The notes under the pieces are model-generated. The model did not search any database, had not been told where the DNA came from, and was given only the letters and a program-made list of their open reading frames with translations. Of a DNA stretch of 6,902 bases, positions 1 to 6,902 are shown piece after piece; position 1 is the stretch's first letter, and every line of letters begins with the position of its first letter. The position numbers and the translations under genes are program-made. Origin of the DNA: SIG452 sp045656345 (GTDB lineage: Bacteria > Bacillota > Clostridia > UMGS1840); assembly GCA_045656345.1 (NCBI GenBank), contig JAZOQZ010000134.1:1-6902 (forward strand), given 5' to 3'.

Positions 1-1449
1 GATGGTATTATGCTTTCCTTAACCGGAGACAATGCAAAATTCCCCAAAGGCTTAGACCAGCAGACCGAAGTTCAGGCTTCCAGAATGCAGATTGTATTCA
101 GTCTGCAGTGGGCAAATCACCGTTTCCCCTTAGACAGAATCGAATACAGTGCTAGCAATGCATACATTTATACCACTTATCCGTACTACAATGCATTCTG
201 TATCGAAGGCTTGCACACTTCTACCATCACTCCTGATCAAGGTGCACCATTCTATATCGAAAACTCTCTCCTGCTGTTGGATCAGCCCGGTGAGTTCTAC
301 TTCGATAAAGAAGCTCGCAAAATGTACTACTATCCCTACGCTCAGGAAAATATGGCTACCATCGAAACCTGGTGTGCAGTAACCGACGGTATGATGAATA
401 TCACCGGTGTTGGCAGCAACAACAAAGTTACCAACTTAGAATTTGACGGTATCTCCTTCCTTTACGGCGGTTATGATGACTTCACCGTAAAAGGTGCAGC
501 ATTTAACCAGACCGACGAATGGAGATTAGGCGGCGAAACCTACTATGGTCAGCATTTGTTCCCCGCACAGATCGTGGCAAAATATGCAGATTCTTTAGTA
601 TTTAAAAACTGTGAATTCGGTTCTATGGGTTCCAGTGCCGTAATCTTTGAAGAAGGCGTTTCCAACTCTCAGATTACCGGCAGCTATTTCCACGATATCG
701 CAGGTACCGGCGTTGTACTCGGTGACTACAGAGACGGTAACTCCGCAGCTTCCGGTACGGAACGTTGTAAAAACATTGAAATTGACAACAACATTTTCCG
801 CCGTACAGCTCAGGAATTCCAGGGCTTAACTGCAATTTCCGTATATTATGTGGGCAATGCAAACATTCATCACAACGATATTAAAGATACCTCTTACTCC
901 GGTATCGTAATCGGTTGGGGTTGGGGATATGATGATCCTGTAGATTGCGGTAATCACACTATCTCCTACAACAAGATTGAAAATGTAATGCAGACCATGG
1001 GCGACGGTGCACATATCTACACCTTAGGTAATCTCCGCGGTACTCAGATTAACGATAACTATGTCATCGACCCGGGTCAGATCAAAGCTCCCGGTATCTA
1101 CTTCGACCAGGGTACCGGTTACACCAACGTCAGCGATAACGTTGTAACCGGAGCTTATGACAATAGCAACGAATACTGGTTCTTTGCAAGACAGCTTGTA
1201 AATATCAATAACTCTTTTGCAGGTTACAATCACACTGACGGTCGTGACCCCGCTAAAATTTTTGGCACCAACGGAACCAGCACCAAGGATGTTGCTTTGA
1301 AAGGAAATTCCTACAGAGTATCCACCTGGTCCACTACTGCACAGAGAATTATGGCAGAAGCAGGACTGGAAGACAAAACCAGATTAAACGAAATCGACGC
1401 TTATCCCTCTTGGAGAACCATGCGTATGATGGATATCCCTGCAAACTAA
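1..1449 (+). CDS. Right-handed parallel beta-helix protein, probable extracellular carbohydrate-active enzyme (GH141-like); 5' end missing
   Basis: The frame is open from base 1 to the TAA at 1447-1449, giving 482 visible residues. The ATG at 10 is unlikely to be the true start: no signal peptide follows it and the frame continues to the edge. Seen (residue 1 = base 1): LDQPGEFYFD at 93-102 followed by MYYYP at 108-112, then beta-helix rungs from about 143 to 400. These rungs hold repeated short strands with Asn-ladder features (LEFDGISF 146-153, LVFKNCEF, ITGSYFHDI, IEIDNNIF, ANIHHNDI, HTISYNKI, TQINDNYV). GWGWGYDD at 305-312, DGAHIYTLGN at 335-344 and GIYFDQG at 365-371 are also present. 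The tail, AEAGLED at 452-458, looks like a natural family C-terminus. Known: the PGE-x-YFD...YYYP, GWGWGY and DG-x-IYTLG motifs recur in large secreted beta-helix proteins, including those assigned to GH141 (fucosidase/xylanase activities). Inferred: a secreted glycosidase or related enzyme, with D335 and D369 as candidate acidic active-site residues. No SLH anchor follows the helix. It could instead be a non-catalytic beta-helix or lyase-like protein; the fold is far surer than the activity. Confidence 0.92.
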   Translation, partial: DGIMLSLTGDNAKFPKGLDQQTEVQASRMQIVFSLQWANHRFPLDRIEYSASNAYIYTTYPYYNAFCIEGLHTSTITPDQGAPFYIENSLLLLDQPGEFYFDKEARKMYYYPYAQENMATIETWCAVTDGMMNITGVGSNNKVTNLEFDGISFLYGGYDDFTVKGAAFNQTDEWRLGGETYYGQHLFPAQIVAKYADSLVFKNCEFGSMGSSAVIFEEGVSNSQITGSYFHDIAGTGVVLGDYRDGNSAASGTERCKNIEIDNNIFRRTAQEFQGLTAISVYYVGNANIHHNDIKDTSYSGIVIGWGWGYDDPVDCGNHTISYNKIENVMQTMGDGAHIYTLGNLRGTQINDNYVIDPGQIKAPGIYFDQGTGYTNVSDNVVTGAYDNSNEYWFFARQLVNINNSFAGYNHTDGRDPAKIFGTNGTSTKDVALKGNSYRVSTWSTTAQRIMAEAGLEDKTRLNEIDAYPSWRTMRMMDIPAN

Positions 1450-1527
1450 GGGATTCACGCAAAGAACTGATCGGACTGCTTTTTTTGCAGGTACCAATGA
1501 TTCTTAGTGTTGATGTTTTAAAAACTG

Positions 1528-1565
1528 TTTCTCGGGCAGAGGAGCAATGACCTCTGCCCGGGGAA
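1528..1565 (+). terminator. Strong intergenic hairpin, possible terminator or RNA-processing element
   Basis: A perfect 10-bp inverted repeat, CGGGCAGAGG (1533-1542) and CCTCTGCCCG (1551-1560), encloses the 8-base loop AGCAATGA. It can be extended to about 15 bp with G-U and A-U pairs between 1528-1532 and 1561-1565. It lies 83 bases past the stop of the beta-helix gene (first perfectly paired base 1533) and about 70 bases before the next start. No run of T follows on the + strand (the next bases are CCCCGGATTTCG, then a poly-A stretch), so it is not a textbook intrinsic terminator. It could be a weak or factor-dependent terminator, a 3'-end stabiliser for the upstream mRNA, or a processing site within one transcript. 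A TTTTT lies about 8 bases beyond the 10-bp stem on the minus strand, too far for a good minus-strand terminator. Confidence 0.5.
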
Positions 1566-1619
1566 CCCCGGATTTCGAATAAAAAAATTATTTTATACAT
1601 CAAATTACAGCAAAAAATT

Positions 1620-1626
1620 AAGGAGG
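1620..1626 (+). promoter_or_regulatory. Shine-Dalgarno site of the SLH-anchored surface protein
   Basis: AAGGAGG is a near-perfect match to the 16S anti-Shine-Dalgarno sequence. It sits 7 bases before the ATG at 1634, the ideal spacing. This settles the start: an in-frame TTG at 1628 would lie only one base after the motif, so it is not a plausible start. The leader before it (about 1573-1619) is strongly AT-rich, which should keep the site unstructured. Confidence 0.9.
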
Positions 1627-1633
1627 ATTGCTT

Positions 1634-4600
1634 ATGAACCGTAATTTGAAACGAGTGCTTTCATTAGCACTTACGCTGATTGTTATGGCAGTGAATTTTG
1701 TAATTCCCGCTATGGCTTCAGCCACCATCTCCGTGAACTACACGGATTTATTATCTTACACCTTAGCAGGTGGTCAGGGAACCTTGTTCTATGATACTTC
1801 TGGTACTAGTGTGGATAACCCTCAAAACAACTACAACAGAGACTATGCTCCCTTAGAAGTATGGTCCGCAACTGCCCGTGCTTCTTTAAACATAAAGGGT
1901 ACTGAATGGGCAAGATTTGAAGCAGAAGCTACCACTGCAGGTTACTATTCTGTTGACCTGACCTATGGCTGTGGGACAACAACAGGGGCAGATTTCACGA
2001 TCCGTACCGAAAGCACCATCGTTGAAACCCATCTGGCAAAAAGTGGTCAGAATGCTTATTCGTTCACCACTGCAGAGGATTTAGGTTATGTTTATCTGGA
2101 AGCAGGCACCAACTACATTTATGTGGATAACAAATCTGCTGCAGCTCAGGTAAACTTCAAAGGTTTGGAACTGTATCTGGACGATACTGCAGATGCAACC
2201 ATGGTAGACTGGATTGCTCCTGTAGAAAGTGCAAACGAAATCGCTGATTTGACCGTGGTATCTGACGACGGTTACAATCAGGCAGCTGTTACCGATGCAG
2301 TTACCTTTGATGTGAACATTCCCACCGACGGTAAATACAAAGTATCCGTAATGGGTAAAGCAACCGGTTCCAACAGTGTATCTGCTGATTTTGGGGCTGA
2401 TGCAAACACTGCAACCGTTTCCAACGATGCATACGGTTATACCGAAATTGGTGTATTCACCTTAACCGAAAATGCATACACCTTAACCTTAGATGGCTTC
2501 ACCGATTATAGCTTAGCTTGGGTAAAGGTAGAATATGTATCTCCTTACTTAACCTCCGTGGAAAACGAATCCTTCCTGGATGGAGATACCGTAACCAGAG
2601 GTACTGACAATTTAACCATTACCTTCAACGACAATATGATGGATACCGCTGCTGCAACCTTAGACGGCACTGAAATCCCCGTTGCAGTTGATGTGGAAGG
2701 TGCAAACGTTATCGTTTCTTTCTTAGAAACCTTAGCTTATGAAACCACTTACACTTTATCCGTTACCGGTTTACAGGGTGTGAACGATACAGAAGCATTG
2801 GCAGACAGAACCTACACCTTCACTACCTCTGATGAAGCTTCTGATGCAGGCACTGATGACGTTACCGTTACCAATGTAACCTCTTCCCGTGAAGATGTAA
2901 CCATCGAAGGTACCGTTATGGGCTCCACCGGTCATGGTATCAAAGGCAGAACCGTAACCGTTACTTCTCCCGAAGGTGCAGAAGTTGCTTCTGTTACTTC
3001 CGGTGATGACGGTGCATTTACTGCTGAATTTACCATCGCAGACGGAACCGATGCAGGTGTTTACACCTACACTGTTACCGCAGAATACGGTGCAACCGAC
3101 GCTGCTCTGGTAAGCTATGTATCCGAAGCAGAAGAATTAAGAATTATCGGCTTATTTGAAAGTGCAACCACTCCCGAAGCTGTGTATTCCATTTTTGAAG
3201 ACCACAGCGACATTTTGCAGGTTGAAAATTATGTAGCAGATTGTGCAAGCTTACCTGATGAAGACCTGTTCTTGGCACACTTCTATGGTAAAGAATTTGC
3301 TGCTGTAAGCGAAGTTGCTTCATTCTACAACAAAATGCTGAAAGTGGAAGGTATGAACCAGGAAACCCGTGGCGGTTCTTACATCACCAGCAACTACTTA
3401 AACAACGAAGCTACTTTAGAATTAATGGGTATTAACTTTGATGAGTTAAAAGTAATCCCCGCTAACAAACTCAGCGACCTGGGAACCAAAATTAATCAGG
3501 ATAATCAGGTAGGTGTAAGCACCTCTTATGAGGCATTCGTTACCAGAATGTATAACATCGTAAAAGCTTTTGTAATGGAAGCAAATGAAATCACTGCTGC
3601 AACTTTAGATTTATCCAATGCAACAGCAACCTGTAACTATGCAGCTGAAATCGCAATTCCTCTGGATTTTGTAGATCCGCAGACCAAAGTAAAAACCATT
3701 ATTGTGACTGTAACCGCCTCCAACGCAGCGTTACTGAACAATGCAGAAGTAGTTGCATCAGGTGCAACCACCAGCACTGTGATTTCCGGTAACACCGCAA
3801 CCTTTACCCTTGATTTTGAATACTATGCAGATAAAGAGTATGACGATTTCGGTAAAGTTTCTCTGGAAGCATCTCTGATCGGCAATCATACCTTCACTGT
3901 GGGAGCAGATGTTACTTATCGTGTAGTCAATGACACTTTTATGTCTGATATGTCGATTCCTGCAACCGGCGGCACTGTAACTGTTACAGTAAATTCCACT
4001 CCTTCTGATTCTATCAGACCTACCGGCGGTGGTGGCTATGTTGCTCCTCCGAAGGAAAAAGTGGAAGATGAAGAAGACACCAATAAATCACAGTATTTCT
4101 TCGATGATATGGGTGAAGCTCTCTGGGCGCAGGATATGGTTCACACCTTAGTTGGTAAAGGAATCATTTCCAAAAACACCGAAAGAGCATTCCGTCCTAT
4201 GGACAATATCTCCCGTGAAGAAGTTGTAAAAATGCTGGTAACCGTTGTAGGTTCCCACAATGCTGACGCAAAATCCACTCTGACTGACGTTTCCGCAAGC
4301 CACTGGGCAACTTCCTACATTGCAACCGCTCAGGAACTGGGTATCGTTCAGGGTAATGCAGACGGCACCTTTGGTTTAGGTCAGCAGATCTCCCGTCAGG
4401 ATATGGCAGTGATGATCTTCAGAACCTTTAAACTGTTAGGTATTGATTTAGCATCCGGTAACACTGAATTTTCCGATGCTGCAAACATCGCAGGCTACGC
4501 TCAGGAAGCTGTTAGCGCACTGGAAAAACAGGGTATCTTAAACGGTATGGGTGATGGTACCTTTGCTCCTGCAAATAACGCTACCAGAGCTCAGGCTGCA

Positions 4601-4639
4601 AAAGTAATTTATGTTATGATGGAGGTGTTAGGCGTATGA
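1634..4639 (+). CDS. Secreted multidomain surface protein: CBM-like, Ig-like and cohesin-like modules with C-terminal SLH triplet
   Basis: A complete gene of 1001 residues, ATG at 1634 to TGA at 4637-4639. Residues 1-28 are a Sec signal peptide (positive MNRNLKR, hydrophobic core, likely cleavage after AMA). About 33-182 is a CBM6/35-like jelly roll (WARFEAEATTAGYYSVDL from 92; LEAGTNYIYVDN before its end), and 185-302 looks like a second one (PTDGKYKVSVMGKA). 303-399 matches a Big_5 (SbsA-type) Ig domain (LTITFNDNMMD, LAYETTYTLSV, RTYTFTTSD). 410-495 is another Ig or carboxypeptidase-regulatory-like fold. 497-652 appears helical and is unassigned. 653-790 is beta-rich and possibly cohesin-like. 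796-820 is a Gly/Pro/Glu-rich linker. SLH domains follow at about 822-872, 883-936 and 946-1000, with R861 (ISRE), R921 (ISRQ) and R985 (ATRA) at the TRAE position and DVSASHW in the second. Known: SLH triplets bind pyruvylated secondary cell-wall polymer. Inferred: a non-catalytic glycan-binding or scaffold protein held on the cell surface; no catalytic domain is visible. The next gene overlaps its stop codon. Confidence 0.95.
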   Translation: MNRNLKRVLSLALTLIVMAVNFVIPAMASATISVNYTDLLSYTLAGGQGTLFYDTSGTSVDNPQNNYNRDYAPLEVWSATARASLNIKGTEWARFEAEATTAGYYSVDLTYGCGTTTGADFTIRTESTIVETHLAKSGQNAYSFTTAEDLGYVYLEAGTNYIYVDNKSAAAQVNFKGLELYLDDTADATMVDWIAPVESANEIADLTVVSDDGYNQAAVTDAVTFDVNIPTDGKYKVSVMGKATGSNSVSADFGADANTATVSNDAYGYTEIGVFTLTENAYTLTLDGFTDYSLAWVKVEYVSPYLTSVENESFLDGDTVTRGTDNLTITFNDNMMDTAAATLDGTEIPVAVDVEGANVIVSFLETLAYETTYTLSVTGLQGVNDTEALADRTYTFTTSDEASDAGTDDVTVTNVTSSREDVTIEGTVMGSTGHGIKGRTVTVTSPEGAEVASVTSGDDGAFTAEFTIADGTDAGVYTYTVTAEYGATDAALVSYVSEAEELRIIGLFESATTPEAVYSIFEDHSDILQVENYVADCASLPDEDLFLAHFYGKEFAAVSEVASFYNKMLKVEGMNQETRGGSYITSNYLNNEATLELMGINFDELKVIPANKLSDLGTKINQDNQVGVSTSYEAFVTRMYNIVKAFVMEANEITAATLDLSNATATCNYAAEIAIPLDFVDPQTKVKTIIVTVTASNAALLNNAEVVASGATTSTVISGNTATFTLDFEYYADKEYDDFGKVSLEASLIGNHTFTVGADVTYRVVNDTFMSDMSIPATGGTVTVTVNSTPSDSIRPTGGGGYVAPPKEKVEDEEDTNKSQYFFDDMGEALWAQDMVHTLVGKGIISKNTERAFRPMDNISREEVVKMLVTVVGSHNADAKSTLTDVSASHWATSYIATAQELGIVQGNADGTFGLGQQISRQDMAVMIFRTFKLLGIDLASGNTEFSDAANIAGYAQEAVSALEKQGILNGMGDGTFAPANNATRAQAAKVIYVMMEVLGV
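4621..4627 (+). promoter_or_regulatory. Shine-Dalgarno site inside the preceding gene, for the overlapping downstream gene
   Basis: GGAGGTG lies within the last codons of the preceding gene (encoding MMEVLGV) and ends 8 bases before the ATG at 4636. A second ATG follows directly at 4639, with spacing 11. The first fits the site better and forms the ATGA overlap (4636-4639) with the upstream TGA, typical of translational coupling by ribosome re-initiation. Confidence 0.85.
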
Positions 4640-6902
4640 TGAAAAAGAGTTTTTCCTTACTGCTTGTTCTGACTTTGATTTTGTCTTCCTTTGGTCTTGT
4701 TGTATCTGCAGCAACCGGAGCAAATCAGGTTATTTCCGATTTCAACATTATGCCCCAGAGCTGCTCTGCAGACTCCGATGATTTAGTAACCCGTAAAGAT
4801 TTCGCATTCACCATTGCCAATATTTTGGGCGGTGGTGCTGCGGAACCCCGCGAAACCGGCTTTGTTGACGTTACCGCGGAAGACGAAAATTCCGGTTACA
4901 TCTACTATGCAACCGTAAACGGCTTCTTAGTACCCTCCGGCAATATGTTCTGCCCCAACGATCCCATTAGCTTACATGATTTCAACGAAGCAGTTATCAA
5001 ACTGCTTGCTTATGAAACCATTGCTCAGGCAAATGGCGGCGGCGTTGACGGTGCAATGAGAACCGTTAGAGATTTAAAAATCTATGATGGCGTTACCATC
5101 GTAAATTATGACACTGTAACTGTAAAACAGTATCGTCAGCTTGTTTATAACCTGATGACCGCAAACGTTAGCAACTTTAACTATAGCTACGACCAGAACG
5201 GTAATATGAACCTGTACACAACCGGTACCACCAAAACTGTTTTATCTCAGTACTTTGGTATTTCCCGTTACTATGGTTCCATTGTGGAAGTAAACAACGA
5301 CAAACCCAGCGTAAAATTCAACGTGACCAAAAATGCGTCCGCATCCAACCCTGTTTACCTGACTGTTGGTGCTGATTACGATTTCTTATCCAACGGAAAA
5401 GTGGACTTAAACTTCTATCAGAACATTCCTGTGGAACTCTGGACCAATAAAGACGGTATGATCGTTTATATTGCTCCCCAGGCAAACGTGGAAGTGTTCT
5501 ACGATGTGATTTACAGCGTAAACAATGACACCCGCTCCACCGCTTCCTACGCCTTGAATCTGGTGGATGAAATCGAATTAAGCCGTGATACCAAAGAATA
5601 TAAAGTTGCACCCGGCGCACAGCTGAGATTCAACGGTAATATGGTAAACAGTGCACCTTTAGCAGGTCACTATGCAAAAATCGTTATAATCGACAACAAA
5701 ATCACCTTCATTGAAACCTGGGATCTTTCCGAAGGTGGCTTAATCACTGAAGTTAACAACAGCTACATTTCCTTTATCAAAGGTGGCGCAAATACCAGAT
5801 TAAAAGGTATCAGTGATTACAGCAATATTATGGTTATTATCGACGGCAGAAGCACTGACCGTGACCAGATTAAACCCGGTAGCTTATTCAACTACTTTAT
5901 GACTGAAGACCAGCTGGTAATCGTGGTTTCTGAAAAAACCATCGTTGGCGAATTGGAAGCTTTTGGCGTGGATGAACTGGAAATCGGTAGAAACTTCTAT
6001 CCGGTTAAATCCAACATTTATGTTTCTGAAGACGGTGTTGAATACGTAGAAAATGACTTCGAGAGAGTATTCGGCGTACAGGTTCTCTGCTATGTGGACA
6101 TCTTTGGTGATATCTGCTACATCAAAGCTGATGGACGTTTAAATCCCGACAACACCTTCACCGGTTATGTTCTGGGTTATTCTCAGAAAGCATTCCAGGA
6201 TACCAAAGTAAGAATTCAGAAAATGCATCCTGTTGTGGAAGAAGTTGAAATTACCATTCCCGCTGATTTTAACAAATACGAAACCCGCGGAGCTGTTTAC
6301 GCTACTGCAGAGACTGTAAAGAGTAAGTTTAACTTCAGCAATCCCGACAACGCAGTTATGACCACAACTGACGTTACCTCTGCATACAAAAAGTTCTTCA
6401 AATTCAAAGTGGATGAAAATAACGTTGCAACCCTGATTTCTGAAGCAGATTATTTCAGATTCTTTGGTGATGCTCACACCATTACCCGTCATTGGTTTGA
6501 TGCAAACGGTGAATTTACCGGAGAAGTAACCACCGCAGACATTACCTCAGGTTATGCATTTGGTATTGAAACCACCGGTTTTGACGGCTCTACTGCCAGA
6601 ACTTATTTCAATAATGCAACCCTTAGCGACGGTTTGGTTTCCAATGTTGGTACCGGTAGCACCCAGATGGGTGAATTCAGAATTTACAATGACAGATTCA
6701 TTTGTATTTATCTGGATGCAAACGATAAAGTTGTTTGTGAGGAAGTTCCTTATGAGAGCTTAAAAGGTCTGGGTACCTACAACAGCACCAACGGCACCGG
6801 CGTAAGCGATGCTAATATGAGATGGGCGTTGTTCGGAAGCGAAAAATCTTCCTTACCGGAATTCACCCTGCTGTATGGTAATATGAACGGAACCATTGGA
6901 TA
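4636..6902 (+). CDS. Large secreted S-layer-like protein with degenerate N-terminal SLH domains; 3' end missing
   Basis: ATG at 4636 opens a frame with no stop up to the right edge, giving 755 complete codons. Residues 1-25 form a Sec signal peptide (MMKKSFSLLLVLTLILSS, cleavage likely after VSA). Residues 48-175 read as three weak SLH-like units: VTRKDFAFTIANILG (51-65), a fuller one at 76-126 (GFVDVTAED..., NGFLVPSGNMFCPNDPIS, FNEAVIKLLAYE), and AMRTVRDLKIYDGV with VKQYRQLVYNLMTA (140-176). The canonical Trp is absent and TRAE is replaced by TRKD, SLHD and TVKQ. From about 200 the protein is beta-rich with recurring Gly-led strands: YYGSIVEVNND (212-222), GGLITEVNNSY (367-377), FTGYVLGYS (508-516). 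There is also IVVSEKTIVGELEAFG (429-444) followed by VQVLCYVDIFGDICYIKADG (481-500). I know this style from long SLH-bearing proteins of Clostridia, where such small barrel-like units repeat; no function is established for them. Residues after about 560 are unassigned. Inferred: an envelope structural protein or adhesin co-translated with its upstream neighbour. No catalytic motif was seen. Confidence 0.92.
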   Translation, partial: MMKKSFSLLLVLTLILSSFGLVVSAATGANQVISDFNIMPQSCSADSDDLVTRKDFAFTIANILGGGAAEPRETGFVDVTAEDENSGYIYYATVNGFLVPSGNMFCPNDPISLHDFNEAVIKLLAYETIAQANGGGVDGAMRTVRDLKIYDGVTIVNYDTVTVKQYRQLVYNLMTANVSNFNYSYDQNGNMNLYTTGTTKTVLSQYFGISRYYGSIVEVNNDKPSVKFNVTKNASASNPVYLTVGADYDFLSNGKVDLNFYQNIPVELWTNKDGMIVYIAPQANVEVFYDVIYSVNNDTRSTASYALNLVDEIELSRDTKEYKVAPGAQLRFNGNMVNSAPLAGHYAKIVIIDNKITFIETWDLSEGGLITEVNNSYISFIKGGANTRLKGISDYSNIMVIIDGRSTDRDQIKPGSLFNYFMTEDQLVIVVSEKTIVGELEAFGVDELEIGRNFYPVKSNIYVSEDGVEYVENDFERVFGVQVLCYVDIFGDICYIKADGRLNPDNTFTGYVLGYSQKAFQDTKVRIQKMHPVVEEVEITIPADFNKYETRGAVYATAETVKSKFNFSNPDNAVMTTTDVTSAYKKFFKFKVDENNVATLISEADYFRFFGDAHTITRHWFDANGEFTGEVTTADITSGYAFGIETTGFDGSTARTYFNNATLSDGLVSNVGTGSTQMGEFRIYNDRFICIYLDANDKVVCEEVPYESLKGLGTYNSTNGTGVSDANMRWALFGSEKSSLPEFTLLYGNMNGTIG

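Noticed and set aside
10..12. ATG at base 10 as the start of the beta-helix gene
   Set aside because: The frame is open to the window edge. The sequence after this ATG has no signal peptide and begins in mid-domain, so the gene is truncated by the window.
1476..1490. CTGC-TTTTTTT-GCAG mini-hairpin just after the beta-helix gene
   Set aside because: The stem is only 4 bp and the T-run sits in the loop, so it is not an intrinsic terminator. I found no convincing stem immediately upstream that could use the T-run as its U-tract.
1576..1600. Possible sigma-A promoter with a -10-like TATACA at 1594-1599
   Set aside because: Only four of six bases match TATAAT, and no acceptable -35 sequence lies 16-18 bases upstream. 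In such AT-rich sequence this is expected by chance.
1349..1603. Minus-strand open frame of 84 codons covering the intergenic gap and the end of the beta-helix gene
   Set aside because: It runs through the hairpin and overlaps the C-terminus of the beta-helix gene. Its translation has no recognisable domain.
1628..1633. In-frame TTG start two codons upstream of the chosen ATG of the 1001-residue protein
   Set aside because: It lies one base after the Shine-Dalgarno motif, too close for initiation. The ATG at 1634 has the ideal 7-base spacing.
5318..5620. Open reading frame of 100 codons on the minus strand
   Set aside because: It lies wholly inside the well-supported + strand surface-protein gene, is Arg/Ser-rich and low in recognisable motifs, and looks like a codon-bias shadow.
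6139..6492. Open reading frame of 117 codons on the minus strand
   Set aside because: It lies wholly antisense to the third gene, whose + frame is open and beta-module-like throughout. No ribosome binding site or domain supports it.

Overview
The window is a stretch of bacterial chromosome, all coding on the + strand, that encodes large secreted or cell-surface proteins. It most resembles an anaerobic, low-to-moderate-GC member of Bacillota (Clostridia-like, possibly a gut or rumen lineage). The reasons are the strong AAGGAGG and GGAGGTG ribosome binding sites, the short hydrophobic Sec signal peptides, the SLH (S-layer homology) domains, the clostridial style of the modules, and a codon use rich in TTA, GCA, ACC and TCC. 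The taxonomic call is an inference; no phylogenetic marker gene is present.

Layout: (1) 1-1449 is the 3' part of a gene for a right-handed parallel beta-helix protein whose motifs resemble a family of extracellular carbohydrate-active enzymes (GH141-like is the best guess). It is cut by the left edge. (2) 1450-1633 is a 184-base intergenic gap with a strong GC-rich hairpin lacking a U-tract, then an AT-rich leader and a strong ribosome binding site. (3) 1634-4639 encodes a complete 1001-residue secreted protein: signal peptide, two CBM-like beta-sandwiches, a Big_5-type Ig domain, another Ig-like domain, a helical module, a beta module that may be cohesin-like, a Gly/Pro/Glu linker and three C-terminal SLH domains. 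(4) 4636-6902 is the start of another large secreted protein, coupled to the previous gene through an ATGA overlap. It has a signal peptide, a degenerate N-terminal SLH triplet and then repeated beta-rich modules. Its frame stays open through the right edge.

Taken together this looks like a cell-envelope glycan module: a probable polysaccharide-active beta-helix enzyme, a non-catalytic glycan-binding protein tethered by SLH domains to the secondary cell-wall polymer, and an S-layer-like giant protein made with it. Parts (3) and (4) are probably one operon. Whether part (1) belongs to the same transcript depends on the hairpin. I found no RNA gene, CRISPR array, insertion sequence, phage feature or origin. 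I do not see clear evidence of a wholly new system; the most unusual parts are the undefined modules of the second and third proteins.
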